From assembly GCF_013839515.1 (NCBI RefSeq), contig NZ_JACDNQ010000001.1, forward strand, positions 146,691 through 210,690: DNA of 64,000 nt, written 5' to 3'. The first letter of the stretch is position 1; every line of letters starts with the position of its first letter. A program made the position numbers and the translations under genes. Of this stretch, positions 19,975-28,672 are shown one piece after another. Below the pieces are notes generated by a model, which was not told the origin of the DNA, searched no databases, and saw only the letters and a program-made list of their open reading frames with translations. This DNA is from Natronomonas salinimetallica (GTDB taxonomy: Archaea; Halobacteriota; Halobacteria; Halobacteriales; Haloarculaceae).

Positions 19975-20904
19975 ATGAACGTCGAGGCCAAACGCGACGT
20001 CGCACTCGGGGACCTCCGGGAGTTCGACGGCGTGCTCGTCGCCTTCTCGGGCGGGGTTGACTCGGCCGTCGTCGCCGCGCTCGCCGAGGAGGCACTCGGC
20101 GAGCGGGCCGTCGCCTGTACCGCGAAAAGCGAGACGCTCCCGGCCGCCGAACTCGAGGACGCGAGACGGGTCGCCGCGGAGATCGGCATCCGCCACGAGA
20201 TCGTCTCGTTTTCGGAACTCGAAAGCGACGCCTTCGCGGCGAACGACGACGACCGCTGTTATCACTGCCGGTCGATGCGGCTCGGAACGATGTTCGAGAC
20301 CGCCCGGGAACTCGGGATCGAGACGGTCTGTGACGGGACGAACGCCTCCGATCCGGGTGAGGGCCACCGCCCCGGCCTCCGGGCTGTCGAGGAGTTGAAC
20401 GCCTACTCGCCGCTTTTGGAGGCCGACATCGAAAAGCCCGAGGTCCGTGAGATCGCCAGAGCGTACGGTCTCTCGGTCGCGGAAAAACCCTCGATGGCGT
20501 GTCTCTCCTCGCGTATTCCCACGGGGCTCGAAGTCACCGAAGAGCGGCTGAGCCGGGTCGAGACGGCCGAGACACTGCTTCGGACGTGGGGCTTCGAGCA
20601 GTTCCGCGTCCGCGACCACGACGGATTGGCCCGCATCGAGGTCGGTACGGACGAACTGGAGCGCGCGCTCGATCCCGACTTCGCCGCGGCGGTCAGAGCC
20701 CACCTCGATGACGTCGGCTTCGACCACGTGACCCTGGATCTGGCGGGCTACCGGACCGGCAGCGTCTCGCCGGCGGACGAAGCCGAGGACGGGTCGGGGA
20801 ACGCGGTGGACGGGTCGGGGAACGCGGGGAGCGGGGCGAGCGACGGCGGCGCTCCCGACGCCGAGCGCGTGCTCGGAACGGAGTACCCGACGCCGGAGGA
20901 CTAA
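19975..20904 (+). CDS. larE: LarE-type ATP-dependent sacrificial sulfur transferase
   Basis: This PP-loop enzyme has SGGVDS at residues 25-30. C176 lies in the motif KPSMACLSSRIPTG, the same place as the sulfur-donating cysteine of characterised LarE. LarE adenylates and thiolates the pyridinium carboxylate precursor of the nickel-pincer cofactor. Extra cysteines C95 and C98 (DRCYHCR) may hold a metal. The C-terminal tail (after about residue 265) is a serine/glycine/asparagine-rich extension with the word DGSGNA twice. The ATG at 19975 gives MNVEAKRDVALGDL. LarB and LarC are not in the window, so the lactate racemase link is from family knowledge only. Confidence 0.85.
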   Translation: MNVEAKRDVALGDLREFDGVLVAFSGGVDSAVVAALAEEALGERAVACTAKSETLPAAELEDARRVAAEIGIRHEIVSFSELESDAFAANDDDRCYHCRSMRLGTMFETARELGIETVCDGTNASDPGEGHRPGLRAVEELNAYSPLLEADIEKPEVREIARAYGLSVAEKPSMACLSSRIPTGLEVTEERLSRVETAETLLRTWGFEQFRVRDHDGLARIEVGTDELERALDPDFAAAVRAHLDDVGFDHVTLDLAGYRTGSVSPADEAEDGSGNAVDGSGNAGSGASDGGAPDAERVLGTEYPTPED

Positions 20905-21001
20905 GACGGATCGCTGTCCCGATGTGGCGGTCACCGCCGGCACGGTGCGGGCAGTGGCCGGTACCAGCCGACGACAGTCCGTACGACGGTGACGACAGGT
21001 C

Positions 21002-22282
21002 TCACCGCCGCCACTGCCACAGCGTGTATGCGCCATCGGCGCTCTCGGCGTCGTCGGTGGCCGCCCCTCCGTTGCGGTCGTGGTATCTGATCGGTTCCTC
21101 GACGAGTACGCATCGGTCACCCGCGATTTCGGCCGCCGTGCAAACGCCCGCCCGCCGGCCCGAATCGAGGAGGCCTTCGGCCACGTCGAACAGCCGAAAG
21201 CCGTGGACCGAGGGGTCCCGATCGCGGACGTGCTGGGCGACCGGCACGAGGACACGGTCGGCATCGACCGCGATCTCATGGCAGAAGCCGCCGGTCTCGG
21301 CGCGCCAACGTCGTTCGCCGTCCGGCGCGTACCCGAACGCCGACTGCTCGTTCGGGTGTCGCTCGTCGGTCGCGCGGCCCTCGCTCGGGAACGAGTTGCC
21401 GGTTACGAAGACGACTCCCGAACCGCCGGTAGCGACGTGGTTGGGGTAGGTATACACCTCGTCGCCGTCGGGCCGTGGCGTCCCGAGATCGACTCGCCAC
21501 TCGACGGTGCCCCCGTCGAGCCGATAGCCGCGGTAGTCGGCGTGACTCGTGACGACGACGCTGTCGTCGATCGCCGCCACGTCGCCGACCCGCCGGGTCG
21601 AGTCCCGGTCGGGGTCCCACGTCCAGCGTTCGGTCCCGTCCGCACCGAGGACGACCAGTCCGTCGTCGTGGCCGCCCGGACAGCGGTTGTACGCCACGGC
21701 AACGCCGCGGCCGAGCGGTTCGAGCGCGACCGGCGACGCGTCGGCGTCGTAGCGCCACCGAACGTCGCCGTCGGCCCCGATAGCGTACACCGAACTCCCG
21801 AAGGCCTGTCCGCCGTCGCGACGCTCATAACGGCGGGCGGCGACGTAGGCCACCTCCCCGTCGACGGCCGCATCGACGACCATCGGCAGAAAAAAGCGCG
21901 TCTCCTTCGTCGGGCCGCCGAGGGCGTCGGCAGCGTCGTGTCGCCAGCGCTCGCCCCCCTTGTCGAGGAGCCTGATTCCCCCTCGCTTCGATCGTTCGCC
22001 GACGAGGACGCCGTCCGAAAACGGCACGAGCGTGATCGCGCTCCCGTCGCCGCCGAGTCGCCAGCGCTCGGTCCCGTCCCTGGAGAACGCCCGGACCGAG
22101 CCGTTCGCGAGGCCGACGACGGGACCGGCGTCGGTCAGCGTGAGGCCCGAACGCCGGCCTGCCTGCCGGGACCCACAGGGGTCGACGTCGCCGAGGCCGA
22201 TCCGGCGTGGGCGCTCTCTCTCGGGTCCGAGCGGGCGGCGGTCGTCGGATTCCGGGGGCGACCGGTCGTCGCCGTCACTCAT
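21002..22282 (-). CDS. PQQ-like beta-propeller protein at the end of the cobalamin operon
   Basis: The 426-residue protein has repeated blades with words such as DGTERWRLGGDG, DGDVRWRYDADA, DGTERWTWDPD and DGERRWRAETGG, the hallmark of PQQ-enzyme-like repeats. No signal peptide is visible, so it is probably cytoplasmic. It overlaps the DUF3209 gene by 8 nt and is the last gene of the operon. A similar protein is found beside haloarchaeal cobalamin genes, but its job is unknown; a scaffold or chelation-accessory role would be speculation. Confidence 0.82.
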   Translation of the reverse strand: MSDGDDRSPPESDDRRPLGPERERPRRIGLGDVDPCGSRQAGRRSGLTLTDAGPVVGLANGSVRAFSRDGTERWRLGGDGSAITLVPFSDGVLVGERSKRGGIRLLDKGGERWRHDAADALGGPTKETRFFLPMVVDAAVDGEVAYVAARRYERRDGGQAFGSSVYAIGADGDVRWRYDADASPVALEPLGRGVAVAYNRCPGGHDDGLVVLGADGTERWTWDPDRDSTRRVGDVAAIDDSVVVTSHADYRGYRLDGGTVEWRVDLGTPRPDGDEVYTYPNHVATGGSGVVFVTGNSFPSEGRATDERHPNEQSAFGYAPDGERRWRAETGGFCHEIAVDADRVLVPVAQHVRDRDPSVHGFRLFDVAEGLLDSGRRAGVCTAAEIAGDRCVLVEEPIRYHDRNGGAATDDAESADGAYTLWQWRR

Positions 22283-22646
22283 CGACCGGGAACGTCTCGT
22301 GGAGGGCGTGGTGGATCTCTCCGAGGTCGTCGAGGACCCCGCCACCGTGGTCCAGAAGGCGATCGAGGGCGGCCTCCGCGTCCCGAACCGCGACGAGTCG
22401 GCCACGGAGGTAGTCATAGCCCGGCGCGTCGTCGTCGGTCGCGGCGACCTCGGATTCGAGCTCGACGAGGGCGGTATCGAGGTGTCGCTTGCAGGCCGCG
22501 AGGCTCTCGGCGTCGGCGAGCGCCTCGATGTGGGGTTCGGGTTCCTCGCCGATCTCGTCGCGGGCGTGTTTTCTCGTGGCGTCGTCGCCGACGCCGAGGC
22601 TGTTCATCAGACCGAGTCGGAGTGCTTCGATTTCGTGACAAGTCAT
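22275..22646 (-). CDS. DUF3209 family protein of the cobalamin operon
   Basis: The 123-residue, mostly helical acidic protein begins with MTCHEIEALRLGLMNSLG. DUF3209 is known as a small haloarchaeal family next to cobalamin genes. C3 and H4 at the N-terminus with H20-s acidic helices could bind metal, but nothing proves it. It lies 15 bp after cbiX and overlaps the propeller gene. Confidence 0.78.
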   Translation of the reverse strand: MTCHEIEALRLGLMNSLGVGDDATRKHARDEIGEEPEPHIEALADAESLAACKRHLDTALVELESEVAATDDDAPGYDYLRGRLVAVRDAEAALDRLLDHGGGVLDDLGEIHHALHETFPVDE

Positions 22647-22661
22647 GGTTGGGGTCGAGTC

Positions 22662-23849
22662 TTACAACGTCTGGTCGACTAATTCCGATACGATGCGGTC
22701 CTCCGCAAGCGACGTTGCGAGCCGGTCGGCGTCCTCGGGTGAGACGGAGCCGTACCAGACGCCGTCGGGGTAGACGGCGACGTTCGGACCCTCACCGCAG
22801 CGGTCGAGACACGACGACCGGGTGATCCGGGCGTCGACGTCCGCCTCGCTCGTCGCCTGCCGAAGCCGCTCGAGTACCGTCGCGGCCCCCTGGGCCGCGC
22901 AGGTCCGGTTCGTACAGACCGCGACGTGTTTGTCGGGGGCGTCGTGGACGTGCGGTTCCGAGTCGACCGCCGAGCGGTCGGCGTGGGCGGCTTGATGGGT
23001 CATCGCGCGCAGCGCCGCACGCGCGCCGCCGACATCGTCCTCGAAGCCGTCCATCTCGACTTTGTACTTGCAGGTGTCACAGGACATCGATACGTCGCCC
23101 GTGCGTGCCTCCTCGAAGCGATCCGCCAGGACGTCGAGGAGCCGATCGTCCGTTCCGAGCGGGTCGCCGCACCCGGCGACTGCGTAGGGATACGCCTCGT
23201 CGAACTCGGCCGTTCGATCGCGGATCCGCCCGGCCAATACGCCGTCGCCGAGCATATACGGGAGGACGACGACCGCGTCGGGACGGCGCTTCGAGACGGT
23301 GTGTAAGGCGTCTTCGAGCAGCGGTTCGGTCACGCCGATAAACGCGGCTTCGACGTCGACGAACCCGCGACCCTCGTACAACAGGCGCGCGAGTTTGTGG
23401 ACGTCGCCGTTCGAATCGGGGTCCGAGGAGCCGCGGGCACACAGGACGACCAGAACGTCGTCGTCGGCGCGGTCGACGCCGAGGGTGTCCTCGACGGCTG
23501 CCGCCCGGTCGTCGAGCAACTCGACGATCGAGGGGTGGACGCCGAGATGTCGGCCGTTGTGCAGGGTCGCGTCGTGCTCGGCTCTCGCCTCGTTGACCAC
23601 GAGCGGGACGTCCGATTTGACGTGGCTGGCCGCGAACAGCGACAACGGGAGCACCGTCACGTCCGACGCCGAGGGGACGAGCGCGCCGATCGCCTCGCCG
23701 ATCGACGGCTCGGCGAGTTCGATGAACCCGGCGGCAGCGGGGAGGCCGAGGCGGCCCTCCAGCCCCGCGGCGAGTTCGCGGACCTGTTCGTTCGAGCGCT
23801 CCCGGCGCGATCCGTGTCCGGCCAGGACGACGGCTTCGGCGTCGAGCAT
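22662..23849 (-). CDS. cbiX: Sirohydrochlorin cobaltochelatase CbiX fused to a ferredoxin-like domain
   Basis: The 395-residue protein has two CbiX-type chelatase halves: the first begins VVLAGHGSRRERSNEQ with the metal-binding histidine, the second includes VLCARGSSDPDSN. It inserts Co2+ into sirohydrochlorin at the beginning of the anaerobic B12 pathway. A CDTCKYK motif follows (about residue 253), and the last 100 residues look like a thioredoxin-like [2Fe-2S] ferredoxin (CTNRTC and SSCLDRCGEGPNVAVYPDG). The ATG at 23849 overlaps the stop of the upstream gene by one base. Confidence 0.9.
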   Translation of the reverse strand: MLDAEAVVLAGHGSRRERSNEQVRELAAGLEGRLGLPAAAGFIELAEPSIGEAIGALVPSASDVTVLPLSLFAASHVKSDVPLVVNEARAEHDATLHNGRHLGVHPSIVELLDDRAAAVEDTLGVDRADDDVLVVLCARGSSDPDSNGDVHKLARLLYEGRGFVDVEAAFIGVTEPLLEDALHTVSKRRPDAVVVLPYMLGDGVLAGRIRDRTAEFDEAYPYAVAGCGDPLGTDDRLLDVLADRFEEARTGDVSMSCDTCKYKVEMDGFEDDVGGARAALRAMTHQAAHADRSAVDSEPHVHDAPDKHVAVCTNRTCAAQGAATVLERLRQATSEADVDARITRSSCLDRCGEGPNVAVYPDGVWYGSVSPEDADRLATSLAEDRIVSELVDQTL

Positions 23850-24565
23850 CAGTATCCCTCCGCCTCCTCGATGCTTCGCCGGAGTTTCCGACGGCGACTC
23901 GGGGCGAACAGTGCGGGATCGCGTGTCCCCTCGTCCGTTCCGGAGTAGACCCATTCGCCGAACGCCGGGGCCGCCTCGTCGTCGAGGCCGAACCAATACC
24001 CCCCCGAAGACGTCTCCGAGATATCGCCGCCGGGCGCGTCCACGCCGGCCGAATCGAGCAGCCCCGCGATCCGTTCGAGGGCCGTCCGGTCGTCGTGAAC
24101 GAACGAGATCCCGACCGTGCCGGCAGCGGACTTGAAACAGACGGTGCCACAGCCCTCGAGCAGCCCCCGAACGAGGTGACGGTCGTACTCGGCGAGGACA
24201 TCGAGCCGGTAACCGCCCGCGTCCCCCTCGAGGGGGAGGCCGAGCGCCGCGGCCGCCCGGTCGCCGATCGGGCCGTGTACCCGGACCGTATAGCGGTCCT
24301 CACTGCGGGTGATCGAGGTGTCGTGGGCGTACTGGCGCTCCGTGGTGCGGTGATCGACGTCCTCGGATCCGGCGATCGCCGCCAGCCGGCCGGCCGCGGC
24401 CTCGTCGGTCGTCCGAACCGCGACACCGCGGGCAGTGGCCTCGCCGTCGCCGACGACGCGGCCCCAGAAGTACGCCGTCTCGGGGTGGGCATCGAGGAGG
24501 TCGGTCGGTGTCGCCGTGTCGACGCCGGGGTCCGTGTCGGCCTCCGGATCCGTATCGACGTTCAT
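23849..24565 (-). CDS. LAGLIDADG-fold protein of the cobalamin operon, probably not an active endonuclease
   Basis: The 238-residue protein has two halves each starting with a LAGLIDADG-like helix: TAYFWGRVVGDGEATARG (about residues 30-47) and HLVRGLLEGCGTVCFKS (about 128-145). In the second motif the usual catalytic aspartate position is a cysteine (EGCG). It lies in the middle of the operon, with a 4-nt overlap to the small ferredoxin gene and a 1-nt overlap to cbiX, so it is a fixed operon member rather than an insertion. A cobalamin-related function of a domesticated homing-endonuclease fold is inferred from this position; the reaction, if any, is unknown. Confidence 0.7.
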   Translation of the reverse strand: MNVDTDPEADTDPGVDTATPTDLLDAHPETAYFWGRVVGDGEATARGVAVRTTDEAAAGRLAAIAGSEDVDHRTTERQYAHDTSITRSEDRYTVRVHGPIGDRAAAALGLPLEGDAGGYRLDVLAEYDRHLVRGLLEGCGTVCFKSAAGTVGISFVHDDRTALERIAGLLDSAGVDAPGGDISETSSGGYWFGLDDEAAPAFGEWVYSGTDEGTRDPALFAPSRRRKLRRSIEEAEGY

Positions 24566-24801
24566 GGGCTGGACACCTCCCGAACCGTGATCGCGTCCGT
24601 CGGGCAGGCGGCGGCGGCATCCTCGGCCTCGGACAGTCGGTCGTCCTCGAAGATGGCGGTCAGTTCCTCGCCGTCACGTCGGCTCCCCGCCAGCGTCACC
24701 AGTCCGTCCTCGGCCTCCTCGAAGCGATCGTCGCGGACGAGGCAGGCGAAGACCCCGTCACACGCGTTCAGATCGACCGTGATTTGGTATTTCGTCGCCA
24801 T
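24562..24801 (-). CDS. Small three-cysteine ferredoxin of the cobalamin operon
   Basis: The 79-residue protein resembles a monocluster ferredoxin. The ligand pattern is C14-x5-C20 and a later CP (AAACPTDAI, about residue 66). The central cysteine of the usual CxxCxxC is Val17, so a [3Fe-4S] cluster or a fourth ligand from elsewhere is likely. In the operon it may deliver electrons for a reductive corrin step or for CbiX's Fe-S domain; this is inference. It overlaps both neighbours by 1-4 nt. Confidence 0.8.
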   Translation of the reverse strand: MATKYQITVDLNACDGVFACLVRDDRFEEAEDGLVTLAGSRRDGEELTAIFEDDRLSEAEDAAAACPTDAITVREVSSP

Positions 24802-25772
24802 CAGTAGTCGTATTTCGTCTCGTAGCCACGGGGCGTCACCATCCGGTCCTCCCAGACGTAGGTGTCCTCGTTGCCGACGATGATCGTCGTCGTCATGTCG
24901 ATGATCTCCTCCTCGCCGAGGTCGGGCAGCGTCCCGAGGTCCGTGATCATCGTCGCCTCGTCGTCGCGGGAAGCGCCGTGGACGATGCCGACCGGCGTCC
25001 CCGGATCGCGGTGTGCCAAGAGGATCTCACAGCACGTCTGGAAGTTCTCCCGACGCTTGCGGCTCCAGGGGTTATAAATCGCGATCGTGAACCCCTCCGG
25101 TGCGACGGCTTCGAGCCGCGATTCGATGTCCTCCATCGGGGTGAGGTGATCCGACAGGGACACGGAGACGGTGTCGTTGACGAGCGGCGCGCCGAGACGC
25201 GCCCCACAGGACTGGGCGGCAGGGACGCCGGGGACGACCTCGAAGTCGACTGCCTCGGCGCTCCCGCCCTTCGATTCGAGGATCTCCAGCGCCAGTCCCG
25301 ACAGCGCGTAGACGTTGGGGTCGCCGGAGCCGATGATCGCGACGTCGTTGCCCGCGAGCGTCCGGTCGATCGCCTCCTCCGTCCGTGAGACCTCGCCGCA
25401 CATCGGCGTCGAGTAGATGTCCTCGGCGTCCGCCGTGATCTCGTCGGGCAGCAAGTCGACGTAGGTCCGATAGCCGACGATGTGGTCGGCGTTGGCGAGA
25501 GCGCCCTTCGCCCGCGCGGTCATCCCCTCCGGCTTTCCGGGGCCGAGACCGACCGTGACGAGCGTTCCGGGCTCCGCATCGAAGTCGTCCGCGCTCGCGC
25601 CGACCTCCTCCTCGTCGGTCGAGCCGCCGCAGTTCGACTCGGAATCGGTCGAGCCGCCGCAGTTCGACTCGGCATCGGTCGAGCCGCCGCAGTTCGACTC
25701 GGTGTCGGCTTTCGCCGCCGCGTCAGTTTCGGTCGATGCCTCCGCCGTCTCCGTGGTGTCATCAGTGCTCAT
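24801..25772 (-). CDS. cbiH: Cobalt-factor III (precorrin-3B) C17-methyltransferase, paralogue with Cys-repeat tail
   Basis: This SAM-dependent tetrapyrrole methylase has the family motifs VTVGLGPGKPEGMT, GSGDPNVYALSG and VVPGVPAAQS. It methylates C17 and drives ring contraction in the anaerobic B12 pathway. Residues 1-60 are unusual: acidic low complexity with the nine-residue word ESNCGGSTD (first copy preceded by T) three times. The body (about residues 68-323) is of normal length. It is one of two CbiH-like genes side by side; which one does the contraction cannot be said. Confidence 0.9.
   Translation of the reverse strand: MSTDDTTETAEASTETDAAAKADTESNCGGSTDAESNCGGSTDSESNCGGSTDEEEVGASADDFDAEPGTLVTVGLGPGKPEGMTARAKGALANADHIVGYRTYVDLLPDEITADAEDIYSTPMCGEVSRTEEAIDRTLAGNDVAIIGSGDPNVYALSGLALEILESKGGSAEAVDFEVVPGVPAAQSCGARLGAPLVNDTVSVSLSDHLTPMEDIESRLEAVAPEGFTIAIYNPWSRKRRENFQTCCEILLAHRDPGTPVGIVHGASRDDEATMITDLGTLPDLGEEEIIDMTTTIIVGNEDTYVWEDRMVTPRGYETKYDY
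25618..25706. repeat. 30-bp in-frame tandem repeat in cbiH
   Basis: Three near-identical 30-bp units start at 25621, 25651 and 25681. Each encodes a ten-residue unit with the SNCGGSTD word, so the repeat carries one cysteine per unit. Confidence 0.9.
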
Positions 25773-25773
25773 C

Positions 25774-26718
25774 TCAGAAGTCCTCCACCTCGCGGCCGCC
25801 GCGCGGCGTCACGAGGAAGTGTTGGTAATCGTTCGCCCACTCGTGGCTGTCCGCGGTCCCGATGAGGATCGAGGTCCCCATTCCGCCGACCTCGTCGGCG
25901 TGCTCGTCGGTCTCCCCGAGTGTCGTGATCGTGTGTGTCTCGTCTTCGAGGTTGCGGCCGTCCTCGCCGCGGCCGGCGTCGTTGAAGATCGCTACGGACA
26001 CGTCGTCGCTGCGCTCCTCACGGATCACGTCGATCGCGCGCTCGTGGTCGCGCCAGCAGTTATACAGGACGATGACGAACCCCGAAATCGCCGCCGCCCG
26101 CAGTTTCTCCTCGATCTCGTCCCAGCCGCGCCACTTATCCGACAGCGAGATCGTACAGAAGTCGTTCGACAGCGGGGCACCGAGGTTCGCCGCCCCGCCC
26201 AGCGCCGCCGTCACGCCCGGGACGATCTCGATGGGGACGTCCGTCGCGTCCTCCTCGTCGGCCATCAAGAAGACGAGATCGCTCTTCCCGTAGACGTTCG
26301 GGTCGCCGCCGGAGACGTGTGCGACGTCCTGGCCGGCCCGGACGCGCTCGAACGCCTCCTGTGTCAGTTCGACCTGTCGGCCCATCGAGGAGCGGACGAG
26401 CTCTTGGTCCGTCCCGTCAGGACGGGTCAGCACGGCCCCGTCGGACCACGATTCGGGGCGAGCCTCGGCTGTCGGCCCGGCCACGTCGGCCGCTGTCCCG
26501 CCGCCGTCCGCTGTCGCCTCGCCGTCACCGGCCGCGCGTTTCGGCGGGATCGTCCCGTCCTTTCGAAGGAACTCCTGATAGAGGTTCGAGGCGATGACGC
26601 AGTCGGCCGTCTCGATCACGTCCGTTGCGCGTCGGGTCATCGCGTGCGGCAGGCCGGGACCGATCCCGACGACGTAGAGGGTGCCGTAGCCCGCCGGCGG
26701 GTCCGACTCGTCGGACAT
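25774..26718 (-). CDS. cbiH: Second C17-methyltransferase-like enzyme (CbiH family)
   Basis: The 314-residue protein has tetrapyrrole methylase motifs (VVGIGPGLPHAMT, VSGGDPNVYGKSD, IVPGVTAALGG). An insertion of about 50 residues (roughly 55-105), rich in Gly/Ala/Asp, separates the first two motifs. It ends in HFLVTPRGGREV, very like the VTPRGYETKYDY end of the neighbouring paralogue, which supports a local duplication. It lies 1 nt upstream of the other cbiH and directly after cbiG (1-nt overlap). Confidence 0.88.
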   Translation of the reverse strand: MSDESDPPAGYGTLYVVGIGPGLPHAMTRRATDVIETADCVIASNLYQEFLRKDGTIPPKRAAGDGEATADGGGTAADVAGPTAEARPESWSDGAVLTRPDGTDQELVRSSMGRQVELTQEAFERVRAGQDVAHVSGGDPNVYGKSDLVFLMADEEDATDVPIEIVPGVTAALGGAANLGAPLSNDFCTISLSDKWRGWDEIEEKLRAAAISGFVIVLYNCWRDHERAIDVIREERSDDVSVAIFNDAGRGEDGRNLEDETHTITTLGETDEHADEVGGMGTSILIGTADSHEWANDYQHFLVTPRGGREVEDF

Positions 26719-27698
26719 TACCGTCCCACCGCCACGGTCACCGCGTCGTCGAAGCGCTCTTTCTCCCTGAGCAGTTCGTGTTCGCGCCCGCCCGCGATCG
26801 CCGATGCCTCGGCGATCCCCGGCCAGCCGATCAGCTCCTTCGCCCGGGAGGGCGTCGGCCCCTCGTGATCGAGCAGCGTCTCCTTTTCGAACAACACGAC
26901 CCCCGCGCCGATCTCCTGGGCGGCCTCGTAGAGCCCCTCCTCACCCTCCTTTCGGGTGGCGGTGGCGACGAACTCCACGTCCGAAACGCCGAGGTCGAGG
27001 TCGCCGAGCGCCGCATCCCAGGCGTCGAGTACCTGCTCTTTTTTGACGCCGCTGACGGTGCCGGTCCCCAACACGACGCCCCCGTCGTTGCGTTTCATGA
27101 CGGTCACGTCGCCGCCGACCAACACGGCACGGGGGCCGTCGAGGCGCTCGACTGGCCCGATTTCGTCGTTCAGGACGGCGAGGTTCGTCGCGACCGTCGA
27201 ATCGCCGTTGACGACGTGGGCGTCCAAAGCCTTCGCCTTCGATTCGATCCCCTGTTTGCCCGCGGCCTCGCTGGCGGTCGTCATCGCCGGGACGGCGCCG
27301 AGTTTCGAGAGATCGTATGCGACCTGGTTCGCGCCGTGGTGGCCACCGGTCAGCGGGATCGCCCACGTCAGTTCCTCGTCGACCACGACGACCGCGGGAT
27401 CGTCCCACTTGTCGTCGAGCAGCCCGGCGGTCTTCCGCATCGCGATCCCGGAGGCCATGAGGCCGACGAAGCAGTCGTACTCGCCCCAGTGCTCGGCGAA
27501 GACGTCGCCGTGGTACTCCAGGATCTCGATCGACTCGTAGTCGTCGGCCAGTTCGTCCTTGATTTCCTCGGCGACGGGCAGTTTGCGCTCGAAGCTCACG
27601 ATCGCGATCTCCTCGGCGACCTCGCCGTCGGAGTCCGGCGTCGAGCAGTGCCCGTCCGAGTCGTCGCTTCCGTCGTCCGCGTTCGTATCGGTGCTCAT
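26718..27698 (-). CDS. cbiG: Cobalt-precorrin 5A hydrolase CbiG
   Basis: CbiG opens the delta-lactone of cobalt-precorrin-5A and releases acetaldehyde. The 326-residue protein has the CbiG N-terminal region ([22 protein letters not shown] with the loss-of-lactone site context), the central [17 protein letters not shown], and the C-terminal [17 protein letters not shown]. The first 30 residues are an acidic tail typical of haloarchaea. The ATG at 27698 gives [10 protein letters not shown] and leaves a 2-nt gap to cbiF. Confidence 0.92.
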   Translation of the reverse strand: MSTDTNADDGSDDSDGHCSTPDSDGEVAEEIAIVSFERKLPVAEEIKDELADDYESIEILEYHGDVFAEHWGEYDCFVGLMASGIAMRKTAGLLDDKWDDPAVVVVDEELTWAIPLTGGHHGANQVAYDLSKLGAVPAMTTASEAAGKQGIESKAKALDAHVVNGDSTVATNLAVLNDEIGPVERLDGPRAVLVGGDVTVMKRNDGGVVLGTGTVSGVKKEQVLDAWDAALGDLDLGVSDVEFVATATRKEGEEGLYEAAQEIGAGVVLFEKETLLDHEGPTPSRAKELIGWPGIAEASAIAGGREHELLREKERFDDAVTVAVGR

Positions 27699-27700
27699 TG

Positions 27701-28672
27701 TCAGTCGTCGTCCGAGGGGCTCTCGGTTTCGGTTTCGGTTTCGGTGTCGCCGTCGGTTCGGCTCGGTTCGGACCCGGCGGACTCGTCCGTCCCCCGGTCC
27801 CCGCTGGCCCACCCGCCGTACAGGTAGGATCGCTCGTAGCCCGCCCCGGCGGCGGCATCGCCGATCAACACCATCGCGGAGGCACGGTAGCCGGCCTCGT
27901 CGACCTTTTCGCCGATGTCGCCGACCGTCCCCTCGATGATGTCCTCGTCGGGCCAGGAGGCGTGATAGACGACCGAGACGGGCGTGTCGGGGTCGACCCC
28001 CGACTCGACGAGGCGGTCCATCGTGTCGGCGACGGCGTGGGTGCCGAGGTAGATACAGGTCGTCACGTCGCCCATCCCGACGAACTCGGCGATGTGGTCG
28101 TCCTCGGCCTCGAGGGTCTTGCCCTGCGGCCGGGTGAACGCGACGTGGTTGGCCGTCTCGTTGAGCGTGAGCTGGGTCCGCAGCGTCGCGCTCGCCGCGA
28201 ACGCGGAGGTGACGCCGGGGACGAGATACGTCGGCACGCCCTCGTGCTCTAAGGCGTCCATCTGTTCGAGGGCGGCACCGTAGATCGCCGGATCGCCGCT
28301 GTGGAGACGGACGACCGTCCGGCCGTCCTCGTAGGCCTCGCGCATCAGGGGGACCAGCTCTTCGAGGTCCTTGCCGACGCTGTTGACCAACTCGGCGTGG
28401 GCGCAGTAGGCGTCGAGCACCTCGCTGTTGACGAGCGAGCCGGCGTGAACGACGAGGTCCGCGGCTTCGAGTGCCTCCCTGCCGGCGACGGTCAACAGGC
28501 GGGGGTGGCCCGGTCCCGCGCCGATAAAGGGGATCCCCTCGCGCTCGTCGCCCGCGGTGTGTTCGTAGACGCGCTCGTCGCGCTCGTGGGCGTGTCGCTC
28601 GCGCTGGGCGTCGATCGCCGTCTGGGGATCCGGGGAGGGTTCGTCGTCGGTGCCGTCGTCGGCTTCAGTCAT
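27701..28672 (-). CDS. cbiF: Cobalt-precorrin-4 C11-methyltransferase CbiF
   Basis: The SAM-dependent methylase has the motifs PFIGAGPGHPRLLTV, LHSGDPAIYGA and LVPGVTSAFAAS. The 323-residue protein carries an acidic N-terminal extension of about 60 residues and a C-terminal tail with a Thr-Glu dipeptide run (TETETETES) coded by repeated GGTTTC hexamers on the plus strand. It overlaps cbiL by 8 nt. Confidence 0.92.
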   Translation of the reverse strand: MTEADDGTDDEPSPDPQTAIDAQRERHAHERDERVYEHTAGDEREGIPFIGAGPGHPRLLTVAGREALEAADLVVHAGSLVNSEVLDAYCAHAELVNSVGKDLEELVPLMREAYEDGRTVVRLHSGDPAIYGAALEQMDALEHEGVPTYLVPGVTSAFAASATLRTQLTLNETANHVAFTRPQGKTLEAEDDHIAEFVGMGDVTTCIYLGTHAVADTMDRLVESGVDPDTPVSVVYHASWPDEDIIEGTVGDIGEKVDEAGYRASAMVLIGDAAAGAGYERSYLYGGWASGDRGTDESAGSEPSRTDGDTETETETESPSDDD

